Assembly (NCBI GenBank): GCA_028023455.1
Contig: JAQFVV010000043.1
Location: forward strand, 434,001-498,000
Length of the DNA: 64,000 bases
DNA from: Epiperipatus broadwayi
Lineage: Eukaryota; Onychophora; Udeonychophora; Euonychophora; Peripatidae
Direction: 5' to 3'
Position numbers and translations under genes: made by a program. The notes under the pieces are model-generated. The model did not search any database. It worked only from the letters and a program-made list of their open reading frames with translations, and was not told where the DNA came from. Position 1 is the stretch's first letter. Each line of letters starts with the position of its first letter. Positions 23,256 through 33,847 of the stretch are shown one piece after another.

Positions 23256-23580
23256 TTCTTTGTTAACCTTCCATCATCATCATCAACCATTATCAATCCA
23301 CTGCAGGATGAAGGTCTCTCCAAGTTCAATCCATCTTCTCTGATCTTTAGCTTCTCTTCTCCACATCACTCCTGCACACTTTCTTATTTCATCCATCCAT
23401 CTCATGTGGTCTCTTTCTAGGTCTTTTACAATCTCTTGGAATCCAGTTTAAGATTTCAATTGTCCATCTATTATCATCTCTTCTAGCAATATGTCCAGCC
23501 CAACTCCACTTCAGCCTTCCATACAAGTCACTAAATAATCTGACCAATACTTTTACCTCCATTTCTACCGCCAAATCAAG
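23256..23580 (-). mobile_element. RTE-type LINE, 5'-truncated 3' fragment
   Basis: The minus strand matches the last ~95 codons of the full-length element at 26.0-29.3 kb, including WSWAGHIARRDDNRWTIEILNW in two pieces, and ends in the same catcatcatcatca tail on the plus strand. A frameshift and a small deletion near 23,405 separate the pieces. Typical dead-on-arrival LINE copy. Confidence 0.85.
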
Positions 23581-23838
23581 GAATGCATGAATTACTCCTA
23601 GATGAAGTAAACCCTGAATTTTGTATTCTCATCTGAGAAGTTTTCATATAAAATGCTTGAAATCTCATAGTATTTAAATTAATAATAAAAACCAATTTAT
23701 TTACAAATTAGTAATAACATAATTTCCAATGTACACATTACCTTATTTCCATTCTGAAGAAACTATGATGCATTCTTTCATTAATATTTTAAAAAACATA
23801 AAATGAGGAGTAATATTTAACAAAATCTATTTAATATA
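23581..23838. other. HYDIN intron, nothing recognised
   Basis: AT-rich sequence between a LINE fragment and an HP-G fragment. Confidence 0.4.
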
Positions 23839-24132
23839 TAGGTATATGAGCACAGACTTTCACATGACCCACCACTATCCACTCTATCTCATACCATTGA
23901 TACACTTGAACACATATATCGAAACGATAAATAATCACCAATATACATATTTCATGCTAAACCAGAAATCATCAGTTGGTCCAGATTACCATCTCTACAC
24001 ATATATGCAATAAATGCTCAGATACATATTAAGATAGCCAATCTTCATACTTTAATGGACAGGTTTCAATCCACTCCATATTCCGAATCTTCAACCGTCC
24101 ATACAATTGAAAATCTGATGATGGAATGCTAT
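23839..24132 (-). repeat. HP-G fragment with hammerhead motif
   Basis: Single arm in minus orientation: outer words gactttcacatgacccacca, then the motif at 23,931-23,990 on the minus strand (ctgatga, ttt-ct-ggtttagcat stem II with a mismatch, gaa, atatgtat, a, ttggtgatta pairing with taatctggaccaa), then gaagattggc and gatgatggaatgct at the inner end. The core boxes are intact; stem II is weakened. Confidence 0.78.
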
Positions 24133-25235
24133 TTATTAATCTCTTCTAATTCAAATTTTTTTCTTCTTATCTTTAAATAACCAACTCCTTATCTAAATGA
24201 TCAAAAAGCAATATTATTTACTGAATATTCTTATTTCTAAATTACCATTTGAATTAATGTTTCACAGCATGCGTAGAAAAAGAAATATGCAACAATGGCA
24301 TTCAAAAATCATTGGAAAATGTCCCTGGTTTATACTCGATGGAACTCTAAAGGATTAATTATAAAAACCACAGAATATAATATAATATGATCATATATAA
24401 TAAACAAGCACTGATTGCTATTAACTTATATGCCACGACCCCTCGACCCTCGAAATATAATTATTTAATAAACCATTTAAATCCAGGCATTGCATATATA
24501 TCCAAAATAAAGTTAATCTACAAGTACACTTTCAATGCAAATCTTGGTAAATCTATACTTAACTGCACACATATCTTCAATGAACCAATAATAATTCAAA
24601 GAGGTGGTCAGTTTTTGGATCATACTTCTTATAAAATATAGCATCTGTAAAATTAATAATAATTCAAAGGGATGGTTAGCTTGCAGATTCTATCCATGAT
24701 AAACAATATTTTTAATTACTTCTATTCCTAAATGCTAATTTGAGTATCAAAAATATACTCAACTATAACAATAGTTCATAAATAAGCATGCCAAAGTTGA
24801 TTAATGCAATGATTCTAAGTCTCCATGCAAAGTAAATATCTGATCATATTTATAATAATAAACATTTTACACATTTAATTTAAAATTATCATGATTATAT
24901 CATTGTTTTTATTCTACTTCTTGAACATTTCTTATACGCATCGCAAACGTCAACATGTGTCCAAATACACTATTCATATATCCTGCTAAGTGACTAAGAT
25001 GTTCTCTTGTTAATCTACAAATTTTAGAGTTATATTGTAATTTAAACATTATTTCGTAATTTATTTAAAATAATACCTTTTAGATATTTCTGAATATTAA
25101 TTACTTATATTTAACAGAAGATAACCTGAAAAAAAAAATTCTTTTTTTTTCTTTTTTAACTGATTGATACCCATTTTACTAATGCATATTAGAAAGAGAA
25201 GGATGGTAATTTTTTTTTTCATAAAGTTAAATGTG
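24133..25235. other. HYDIN intron, nothing recognised
   Basis: AT-rich sequence. An 84-residue open frame at 24,387-24,641 has no recognisable domain. A short imperfect duplication (ataataattcaaagaggtgg) recurs near 24,656. No gene called. Confidence 0.4.
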
Positions 25236-25292
25236 AATCGCATAGGTGCCTTCCAAGCACCTATGCTAACCACTGCCACCAACGCTTGACAA
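25236..25292 (-). repeat. SINE fragment, tRNA-Gly-like 5' half
   Basis: On the minus strand from 25,292: gtcaagcgttggtggcagtg, ttagcataggtgcttggaag. It has the same start and A-box-like region as the tRNA-Gly SINEs but no B box or shared tail. Confidence 0.6.
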
Positions 25293-26000
25293 GGATGGTA
25301 GATTTGTTCCAAACTCTCTAATAAAGATGAAATATTAAAAGAAATTAAATGACATGAAAAACACATCATTCATTTCCTCTGGAATATTATTTTGTTTATT
25401 GAAATTTCTTGCATAAATACATGCTGCCTCATCATAATATACTTTCAGTTTCATTGGGATTTGACATTTCTTTTAGCATATCATATTCAAGTTGCAAATT
25501 TAGTCTCCAAGATAGGATTGTAGCCACTAAATGACATTTTAGTTTCTCAAGTATTCATCTTCAAAGAGCACTTTTAAAGAAACACATCCTTTACATATGC
25601 TCTGTGACCTCACCTGTTTTTTTTCCATATCTTTAAAAGAACCCATAATTATATTTTATTAACATTTTCTTTCTATAACTATCTTTTCAATCAAATTCTT
25701 GGAGTTAATACTAGAGATTATCTATTAATAAAAAAATATTGTCATTCACCAATTGTATAAAAATTTATAACATTCAATATTAACCTTCTTTAATCTCCTT
25801 ATTTAACAACTATTTTCTAATTATTCTACCTCATTTAATTATGTTATTTTTTCTTAATTAATCCATCTAATTTTATTTAGTTAATCATTCCAAAACACAA
25901 TCTTTTTATTATATTTTTAAAGCACTTTTTTTTTCTAATTTAAATCTTTTGGTTACTAATAACAAAAACTAGCTTACTACATTTTTTTTTTCTATATTAT
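25293..26000. other. HYDIN intron, nothing recognised
   Basis: AT-rich sequence with T-tracts. No feature supported. Confidence 0.4.
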
Positions 26001-26026
26001 AAAATGTATATTCATCATCATCATCA

Positions 26027-27853
26027 TCAACCATTATCAATCCACTGCAGGATGAAGGTCTCTCCAAGTTTAATCCATCTTCTCCGATCTTTAGCTTCTC
26101 TTCTCCACAACACCCCTGCACATTTTCTTATTTCATCCATCCATCTCACATGTGGTCTCTTTCTGGGTCTTTTAAAATCTCTTGGAATCCAGTTTAAAAT
26201 TTCAATTGTCCATCTATTATCATCTCTTTTAGCAATATGTCCAGCCCAACTCCATTTCAATCTTTTAATTTTTTCAATAAAGTCAGTAACACCTGTTTGT
26301 TGTCTTACCCATACATTGCGTTTTCGATCTCTTCTTGTTACTCCCAACATACATCTCTCCATACTCCTTTGAGTGGTCTGAAGTCTCTGTATTGCTCTTC
26401 TATTAAGTGTCCAAGTCTCAGATCCATAAGTAAGAACTGGTAAAACACATTTGTTAAAAACCATCCTTTTCAAACACATAGGCATATTTCCTTTTAGTAT
26501 CAAGTTATTTCTACTAAAGCACTCCAACCAAATTTAATTCTATGATTAATTTCCTCCATTATGTTTCCATCTGTATTAATAATCTGACCTAGGTATTTGT
26601 AACTGTTAACTTCTTCTAATTCTTCATAATCAATCTTTATTTTCATATTTTGAGCAAATCGATTAAACATTACTTTAGTCTTTTTAACATTTATCTTTAG
26701 TCCTACTTTTCTACTTTCATCTGCTAACTCCTGCAACATTTCCTGCAGCTCTGAAGCATTATTTGCAAAAACAACTACATCATCTGCGAAATCTAAATGA
26801 CTTAAATACTCTCCATTTACTTTCACTCCTTTAGTTTCCCATTTTAATCCACAAAATACTTCTTGCAGCACTGCTGTAAAGAGTTTTGGAGATATGGGTC
26901 ACCTTGTCTTACACCTTTCTCAATGTTGATTTTTCCAGTATCATTATGTAATCTAATTGTTGCTGTTGCATTTTTATAAATATTCTTTAAAATATGACAA
27001 TATCCTGGATCTATACCTTGATGATCCAATGCTTTAATCACTGAAGAAATGTGTATAGAATCGAATGCCTTTTCATAATCTACAAATCCAAAACATAATG
27101 ACAACTCATATTCGTTTGTCCTTTCTATGACTTTTCTCAATACCTGGATATGATCTATTGTACTAAAACCACTTTTAAATCCAGCTTGTTCTCTTGGTTG
27201 GTGGAAATCCAAAGTTCTCTGTAGATGAGTTGTAATTATCTTGGTAAAAATTTTATATAAAACTGATAAAAGGCTGATAGGTCTGTAATTTCTAATATCT
27301 TCTTTATCACCTTTTTTAAATATTAATATTATTACTGCATTCTTCCAATCTTCCGGTACATCTTTACCATTTAGACATTTGGTATGTAACTTTGCTAAAA
27401 TTGTTTCTATTTCTTCACCTGCTTCTTTTAATATATCAATTATAATTCCATCATTTCCTGGAGCCTTTCCTTTCTTCATACACTTAATTGCATGTCTCAC
27501 TTCTTCATTTAAAATTCTGGGCAATTCGGAAGATGTAATAGATATAGGAGGTACTTGTTCTTTATTACTATATAATTCTTGATAAAAATCTTCTACCAAT
27601 TTCATGATGTCATCTCTCTTTTTAGTAATAATTCCATCTTTTTTTCTTATTGTAGATATAAATTTCCTACCAATACCAAAATGTTAGCATTTTCGAGACT
27701 TTTATTTTCTTCTACAGCTTTCCTTGCTATTTCACAGTTATACTTTCTTATATCATTTTCAACTCTTTTCCGTACCATTTTACAAAATTCAAGATATTCA
27801 ATTCTTTTTAATACATCATTTTTGTATATCTTCATATTCCTTCTTTTCTTCAT
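26027..27853 (-). pseudogene. RTE reverse transcriptase region, frameshifted
   Basis: The minus-strand pieces 27,853-27,647, 27,605-26,844, 26,871-26,500 and 26,527-26,027 are consecutive parts of one reverse transcriptase. Landmarks in order: GKAPGNDG, NYRPISLLSVLYK, REQAGFKSGFSTIDH, FVDYEKAFDS, GVRQGDP, FADDVVVF with both catalytic aspartates, YKYLGQ, LTYGSETWTL, RSMERCMLG, and WAGHIAKRDDNRW near the end. Frameshifts fall near 27,640, 26,900 (just after GVRQGDP) and 26,515. The frame ends LQWIDNG at a stop that is the first unit of the TGA tail. The enzyme would copy the LINE RNA at nicked chromosomal DNA. It is inactive here because of the frameshifts. Confidence 0.9.
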
Positions 27854-27880
27854 AAATTCTCTGTCTCAGTAGAAAATTTA

Positions 27881-28875
27881 TTAGTCAATTGCTCTTTTTC
27901 TACCAGCTATGTTTGTTGCAGTTTTTAAAAGTGTATCAGTTATTTTCATATTAATTTCATTCAAATCTGAATCATGTTCAAAATCTCCTAACACTTGAAA
28001 CCTATTTGTAAGTTCTAATTTAAATTCATTAGAATGTTTCTGAAGATTAGGAATATCAACTGTAAATATTGTTTTTCTTAATAATTTTTGTCTCTCTAGT
28101 TTTACATTAACACGTAACTTACACCTTACTAATCGATGATCACTTCCTGTGTTAAATTTATTAAGAATATTACAATCTTGAAATATGTATTTTCTGTTAG
28201 TCAAAATATAATCCAATTCTGCTGTACCTTCATTTGGATGCTTCCATGTCCATTTTTTTTTAATATTTTTCTCAAAAAATGAATTCATAATATAAAGTTT
28301 TTCTTTTTCTGCAAACTCCACAAGTCTATGTCCTCTCTCATTTCTATTACCATAACCAAAATTACTTACAGCAATTTCATCTTTCATTTGTCTACCAATT
28401 CTAGCATTAAAGTCTCCCATAACAATTTTAAAATGTTGTTTACTCTGATCAAAAGCCTTTTGTACATCCATATAAAAATCTTCTACTACTTCATCACTAT
28501 GAGAACTTGTTGGGGCATAAACCTGAATTATCTGCATTTGGTATCTGCTATTAAGTTGTAAAACTAATCTTGCCACTCTGTCTGATACACCATCAATCTC
28601 CACAATATTGTTCTTCCACTTTTTATTTATAATGAATCCTACTCCACTTGTATTTCCAATATGTGTGCCTTTATAATAAAGAATATGTCCACTTTTTAAA
28701 TCAATTGTTTCTTCTCCTTTTCTTCTAACTTCACAAAGTCCAATAATGTCCCATTTAATATAAGACAGTTCTTCTTCTAATTCTTGCAATCTTCCTTCAC
28801 TTGAAAGGATCTGCAGTTGTAAGTACCTAAATAAAAAGTCATCATCAAATGGCAGCCTGGGTCCGCAATCAGGGG
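27881..28875 (-). pseudogene. RTE apurinic-type endonuclease region, frameshifted
   Basis: The minus-strand frame 28,789-27,881 reads a nearly complete endonuclease/exonuclease/phosphatase-fold domain: GLCEVR with the catalytic glutamate, QVYAPT, GDFNARIG, NERG, WTWKHP, ELDYIL and GSDHRLV. The N-terminal strand GTYNCRS lies in another frame (28,974-28,777), joined by a one-base shift near 28,800. A second shift near 27,880 separates it from the reverse transcriptase. The domain nicks target DNA to prime reverse transcription. Catalytic residues are present, so only frame damage disables it. Confidence 0.9.
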
Positions 28876-29300
28876 ATTCTTAGCACCCTCCGCCTTCGGC
28901 CACCAACTGCTGCCTTGGTTGGTGACTTTACAGCCTCCTGGGAATAAGGGCCATGCTTTATTTTTGTCTGTCATAATTGTATATATGTATGGGAAAAATA
29001 TTTATCATTTACACAAACATTCATTCTGCCTTATCAGGCACTGAGAAGAAAGACCATGGTGTTTCTTGATCTTAAACTCAGAGGTAAAAAGCCAATAAAC
29101 TCACCACGCTGGCTAATGTGTGTTGGTGAGTAGCCCATCCATGTTCGTATACTATATGAATAATCACATAGTAATAACAGCTGCAACGACATGAACGTAT
29201 GGAGTGGACATTAGGAATTTGCCCTGCTCGGTTCCTTTAAGGCCTCCAAGAGGAATCAAAGGGTCTCCTTTCAGTTAATAGCAAACTCCTTTCTGCAGCC
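28876..29300 (-). promoter_or_regulatory. RTE 5' untranslated region (candidate internal promoter)
   Basis: About 425 bp upstream of the coding region on the minus strand, higher in G and C than the surroundings, starting ggctgcagaaaggagtttgc directly inside the 12-bp target duplication. LINE 5' UTRs usually hold an internal promoter; that role is family knowledge, not seen here. Confidence 0.6.
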
Positions 29301-29312
29301 AAAATGTATATT

Positions 29313-29371
29313 ATAAATATATATTTTTTTAATTTTAAATTCTCCAGATATTAATAATAAAACTAATCTAG
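29313..29371. other. Short AT-rich spacer
   Basis: Sequence between the RTE target duplication and an HP-B element. Nothing recognised. Confidence 0.4.
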
Positions 29372-29782
29372 TATAGTATTACCCAGAGGCAAAACTCTCC
29401 ATGCAGTAGCGCCACTCAGTGCAAGCCAGAGTAACCAATGGAGACAAAAAGGCTTGTGCATAAAATCCCTATCTAATGCCTACTCATCGAATATCCTCAG
29501 ACTAGTTTCTAGCTTGGGGCTTTTATCAGTGAGGAGCTTTGGATATAAGAACACTGCACCTAGGTCTTAGGATCCAAGGTTCCTCACTGATGAAAGCCAC
29601 AAGCTAGAAACTAATCTGGGAATATTGGATGAGTAGGCATTAGATAGGGATTTTATGCATAAGCCTTTCAGCATTTCATTTATTACTCTGTTTTCATTGA
29701 ATGGCGCTACTGTATGGAGAGTTTTGCTTCTGCATAAACAGCTTGTGTAAGCATAAAGAATGATCATGTGATGTTTCAAAGT
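29372..29782. repeat. HP-B element, hammerhead motifs on both strands
   Basis: Left end tattacccagaggcaaaact; right end gttttgcttctgcataaaca, then the mirrored leader (gatcatgtgatgtttc). The leader is present only at the right, so the element is in reverse orientation. Motifs: minus strand 29,494-29,535 (ctgataa, aagc-ccca-agct, a, gaa, actagt, c, tgagga pairing with tcctca) and plus strand 29,581-29,622 (ctgatga, aagcc-acaa-gct, a, gaa, actaat, c, tgggaa). The left motif keeps a full six-pair stem I. No clear target duplication. Confidence 0.8.
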
Positions 29783-31620
29783 TATTTTTTTTATTCTGTC
29801 TCAATTATTGTCAACTAATTTCTGCCATGTGTAAGACCACATGGATGGCCATAAAAAGATACAGCATTTAACTATTTCAAGATATATATAATCAAAGAAA
29901 TATTTCAGGATTATTAAATATAGTGACTTATTTTACAATACTACTAGGATGATATTTATAAAATACTATTTAACTTAAAGAAATAGCATTTATTTTTATA
30001 CAACTTTTAATTTGTCTTTGATATTTTATGTAAAAATATTATGAGCTTCTTTGCTCAGTCAATACAACACTAATTTGCAATTGAAACAGAAGGTAATAAG
30101 AATCCTTGGATTTGAAACCTAAGCTGCTGTTTAATAATAATTTTTTATTTGAGCAATTATAATTGGAATCCACTTTCAAATACAAAAAAATTGCATGTAG
30201 CAAAAAAGAATCAGAAATGATGTTAAATCATTCTAAAAATAGCATGTCTACCATATTTTATTATTTGTTTAATATTTATACACTTGGATGGGGAAATATA
30301 CTTATCGAATATTAAATAAAATAATTGTCAAACAGTAAAAAATTAAAAGAAAGTACGAAATAGCTGATTTGAAAAAACGGACATATTTTACTTTACAGTA
30401 ATTCATTATAAATGAAATATTAAAAACAACGTAATGAAGATTGATGTACTTTAAGCAAAGTGATAAAATTAATTATTTTATTAAACAGAACTCAACAAAT
30501 ATGGATAATTTAATTTTATGAGTACAAGTTCTCATTTGTGGTAAGATGGATCTGAACTTATTATCATTTATAATAGCCTAATTTTTTTTATATAAATTCA
30601 TTCATAATCTGCTTAGTTTCAAGATTATTTTTTACACTCAGATTTTAATTGTAAAATAAATAGATTTTTAAAAAGAATTTAAAATTTCCTTATGTTATTA
30701 CAATTTTTGTTAACAATCTGTTCATAATTTAATAATCGAGCCATTGAGTATAAAGACTGCCCAACTAATAGTCTAAGAAAAATTAGAATTTAACTGTGAC
30801 TCACATTTTATAAGACCAAGTATTAAATTGAATATCTAGATACTATTTTGATAGTAAACAATTTTTTCTTACTATTGTTTGAGTACAACCAACAATGATA
30901 TATTTCTATATGGAAATTTATTTTTGACACTCAAACAAAAAAATTATGTGTCTAATACTACATTACTATCCGAAATGTCCAGATCTGTTTTCGATCTGAA
31001 ATGCACAACATTACATCTAAATCAAAATATTGTCATAACTGAAAAAAATAAAATATCCATAAAAAATAATTGAATAGTATTATTAAATAAATTAATAAAT
31101 AACTCAAAATATAAAACCTTATTGACAATTAAAAATTGTATCATTTACAAATGGATGTGTAGGTGTGCCAGTGTATATATAGGTGAGTCGAGATGCACAT
31201 TGGAAAAAAGAGCACTTGTTATTTTTAAAAAGGGTTCACAATACAAAAAATTATAAAAATAATGATAATTTATCATCTTCTATAAAAATAATGATAATTT
31301 ATCAGCTTCATTTTTTATGACCATAATAAATCATGTATATATGGTTTTGATTTTAATTATAGTAATGTAAAAATATTGGAAACTGAAAGAAATAATAATA
31401 AAAGAAAAATTAAGGAAGCTATGTTAATATATAAATATAAGCAAGATATAATCAATAGGCAGTCAGCAAATGTTAAAATCATGGAATTATGGGAAAGTTC
31501 ACCTTTCAAAGTATTAGTTGACAAAACTACAAGAATAGTTGAAAGCACTCCTAAGTGATGTTTATAGATATATATTTTTTATAAACTTTTAAGTACTGTA
31601 TTTTCTAATATTTATTTATA
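29783..31620. other. HYDIN intron, AT-rich, nothing recognised
   Basis: About 1.8 kb without an identifiable element. Two tandem copies of a 28-bp unit (tataaaaataatgataattt) lie near 31,253-31,310. Short frames at 30,879-31,073 and 31,376-31,558 have no domain. Confidence 0.45.
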
Positions 31621-31628
31621 AATTTACA

Positions 31629-31654
31629 TATATATATATATGTGTGTGTGTGTG
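31629..31654. repeat. TA/TG microsatellite beside a splice donor
   Basis: An alternating (TA)n(TG)n run ends only seven bases from the minus-strand splice donor of the HYDIN exon at 31,662. In the transcript it is a CA-rich run directly after the 5' splice site. CA repeats near donors can bind hnRNP L and affect exon inclusion; that effect is family knowledge, not shown here. Confidence 0.6.
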
Positions 31655-31661
31655 TATTTAC

Positions 31662-31955
31662 CTGATGTTTAAAGTCATTTGTTGTCATTTTTAATGGATA
31701 GTAGGTAACTTCATACAATTTGGTAGTTTGACTTTCTACACTTAAAAATATTCCACCTGTAAAATAATCTCCAACCATAATTGGTTTTAATTGCCAATTC
31801 ATGGTGGATTTATTAACAATAGGTATTGACTTTATATCCATTTGCCTCACAGGAGCTGTAAAATAGAAAGTATCTTTAACAAACTGCATTGGAATACACA
31901 TCCCAGTTAAAGTTATTTGCAAGTATTTTGTTCCTTCAATATAACAGCGAAGATC
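31662..31955 (-). CDS. HYDIN: HYDIN exon (second recognised)
   Basis: On the minus strand the acceptor tttcag is followed by 294 bp (98 codons, starting and ending on codon boundaries) and the donor gtaaat. It begins DLRCYIEGTKYLQITL, contains GMCIPMQFVKD, VRQMDIKSIPIVNKS, NWQLKPIMVGDYF and YEVTYYPLKMTTND, and ends FKHQ. The order (end of one ASH module, a conserved cysteine-containing strand, then the start of the next module with an NWQLKP box) is the typical HYDIN repeat. It follows DIRYE from the exon at 53,709 without a gap and leads into GSVCF of the exon at 14,679. Open throughout, no damage. It is the longest exon seen. Confidence 0.86.
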
Positions 31956-32138
31956 CTGAAATGAAAAGTTAAAACTAAAAAATTATATACATTGAAAAGT
32001 TATAAATAAATGTAAACATTATATTGTTTCAATCAATTATTCATTTAAATATATGTGATATTCCACAATTGTGTATGGAAAGTAAATAAGCTATGTGTAA
32101 TAATTACCAAAAAATTGCTAAGCCAGGCTTCAAATACA
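31956..32138. other. HYDIN intron spacer
   Basis: AT-rich sequence just upstream of the acceptor. No further feature. Confidence 0.4.
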
Positions 32139-32237
32139 GAACGGTCGTCAAGCGTTGGTAGCCGAGAGGTCAGCGCAGCTGCCGGTTCACTTCCTGGCCG
32201 ATGCTTTGACATATAGAAAAAAAAATTCCGAACGGTC
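32139..32237 (+). repeat. SINE with internal deletion and 8-bp target duplication
   Basis: The insert 32,147-32,229 lies between gaacggtc repeats (32,139-32,146 and 32,230-32,237). The head gcgttggtagccgagaggtc matches the 18,785 and 44,176 copies, but the anticodon and variable-arm segment is deleted: gctgcc runs straight into the B-box-like ggttcacttcctgg, then the shared tail ctttgacatatagaaaaaa. Confidence 0.8.
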
Positions 32238-32700
32238 TTGCTTTAATAAAGATGTTTGGGTTCAAAAGTCTGATGCAGTATTGTTTTAATATTTATTATT
32301 GTATTCTTGTGAAATATAATTTTTACATTTTGTTATAGCTTAATGTTTTTCATTTGTATACACAAAATTTAAATCTTTAGGGAGGTTGCACATACTAATA
32401 AAGGCATTAGCCATATCAGCATTACATGTATGATAAACATAAAAATGGAGATACTTATCAATGTAATATTTTTTTTCTTTTAGCAATAGAATCTTAAGAA
32501 AGAATATTCAATTGTAATTTAAATTAGTTTTATAAGCATATAATAAAATGTCAGATCTGCCTAAGTTTAAAGTGGGTCAAGTTGTTATAACCCATTTGCC
32601 TGTAGCTTAAATTTCTAATTGTTTTGAAGGAATTAGAATTAAGAATGGTGCTTGCCTTCATTAAAGATGAAAGAATAAAACCTTCAAAAGCTAACTGTGT
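32238..32700. other. HYDIN intron, nothing recognised
   Basis: AT-rich sequence before a decayed LINE. No feature supported. Confidence 0.4.
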
Positions 32701-32759
32701 TTTGAAAACAATATGTTTGGACTGTAGACAAAAGACTTATAGTATAAAAAAAATCCCTG

Positions 32760-33847
32760 AAGGGAGCAGCCACTCACATGCAAACTTCCAATATTAGGTT
32801 TACAGAAAATGAACTGAATGAGGCAGGGAAGAAATTAAAAAGTGGAAAGGCAAGAGGTTTGGATGGATGGACAGTGGAGATGGCAATGAATTTAGGACAT
32901 ATGGCAAAATTAAACTTATGATCATATTGTAATAATATGGTACAGAAGAGAGATTTTTCGGATAGTTGGAGAATACAAGAGTTAGGTTACTATTTAAAGG
33001 AAAGGGTAAGGATCATAGAAGTTAAGTAATTATAGATCAATAGCAGTAATGTCAGTGTTATATAAAGTTTTTGCATATATGGTGGCTGGAAGAGTCACAA
33101 AATGGAGGGCCAAAAATAATATAGTGGGAGAAATGCAAGGAGGCTTTCAATTGGATAGGACATAGTTTATTTATAGTTACACAATTTATGGATATGAGTA
33201 GATATACAGGTAGACAGTTATATACAGTTTTTATAGATATAATAAAGGCATATGATAAAGTAAAGAGAAATAGATTATGGGGAAAGTTTAGTAAATTTGG
33301 GAATGGATGATGCTTTAGTGAATCTTATTAAGAGATTATATGAAAATAATTACTATACCTACCCATTAAGAAATATATAATCAGTTAAAGTTAAAAATAG
33401 ACAAGGATGCCCTATATCACATATTTTGTTTTTGTTGTATTTTAGAAAAATGCAGAGAGTGATAGGACTAGGAAGAGAGATAGATATATCATTAATAGAT
33501 GGCAAGGGGATATATACATTATTGGGTCTTTTATATGTGGATGGTGTCCTTTTGTGCACAAAAAGAAGAAAAGATATGGAAGTTATGCTGAGGCACAAGG
33601 GTAGGTAAAAAGATGGGGATTAAATTTAGTGAAGAAAAATCAAATGTAATGATTCAATACTGGGGAAAAAGAAGACAAAGAATTTTTATTGGGGACTATA
33701 AACAAGTGTGGTGAATAGGTATAACTATTTAGAAATTGTCTTAAGTATTGGGTGAGTGGGAGAAAAAATTGATAAATGAAGCAAAGAAAAGGAAGAGAAT
33801 GATAAAGAAATTAACAGTGGTTTTTTTATATAATAAATGTGATGTAG
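32760..33847 (+). pseudogene. Second LINE, reverse transcriptase part, decayed
   Basis: Plus-strand frames joined by frameshifts show reverse-transcriptase landmarks: AGKKLKSGKARGLDGWT near 32,820, a YRSIAVMSVLYKVF block near 33,025, FIDIIKAYDKV near 33,230, RQGCPISHILF near 33,400, then LLYVDGVLL near 33,530, where the usual second aspartate of the catalytic pair is glycine. KFSEEKSKVM and NRYNYLEI follow. This is a non-LTR element of a different clade from the RTE copies; I cannot name the clade. The gene is interrupted at 33,848 by a palindromic HP-B composite and resumes at 35,248. Confidence 0.75.

Larger units (their letters stand above)
26001..29312 (-). mobile_element. Full-length RTE-type LINE with 12-bp target duplication
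   Basis: The element 26,013-29,300 (3,288 bp) lies between perfect 12-bp repeats aaaatgtatatt (26,001-26,012 and 29,301-29,312). On the minus strand it has a 5' UTR of about 420 bp, one long coding region for an apurinic-type endonuclease followed by a reverse transcriptase, essentially no 3' UTR, and a (TGA)n tail. This is the RTE-clade plan: a single ORF and a microsatellite 3' end. The coding region is broken by several single-base frameshifts, so this copy is dead but recent enough to keep both ends. Truncated relatives lie at 23,256, 52,247, 52,403, 58,848 and 59,164. Confidence 0.92.

Noticed and set aside
26004-26443. Plus-strand open frames of up to 122 aa over the LINE
   Set aside because: They are antisense shadows of the RTE reverse transcriptase on the minus strand. 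The same applies to 27,379-27,872, 28,328-28,561 and 59,486-59,836.
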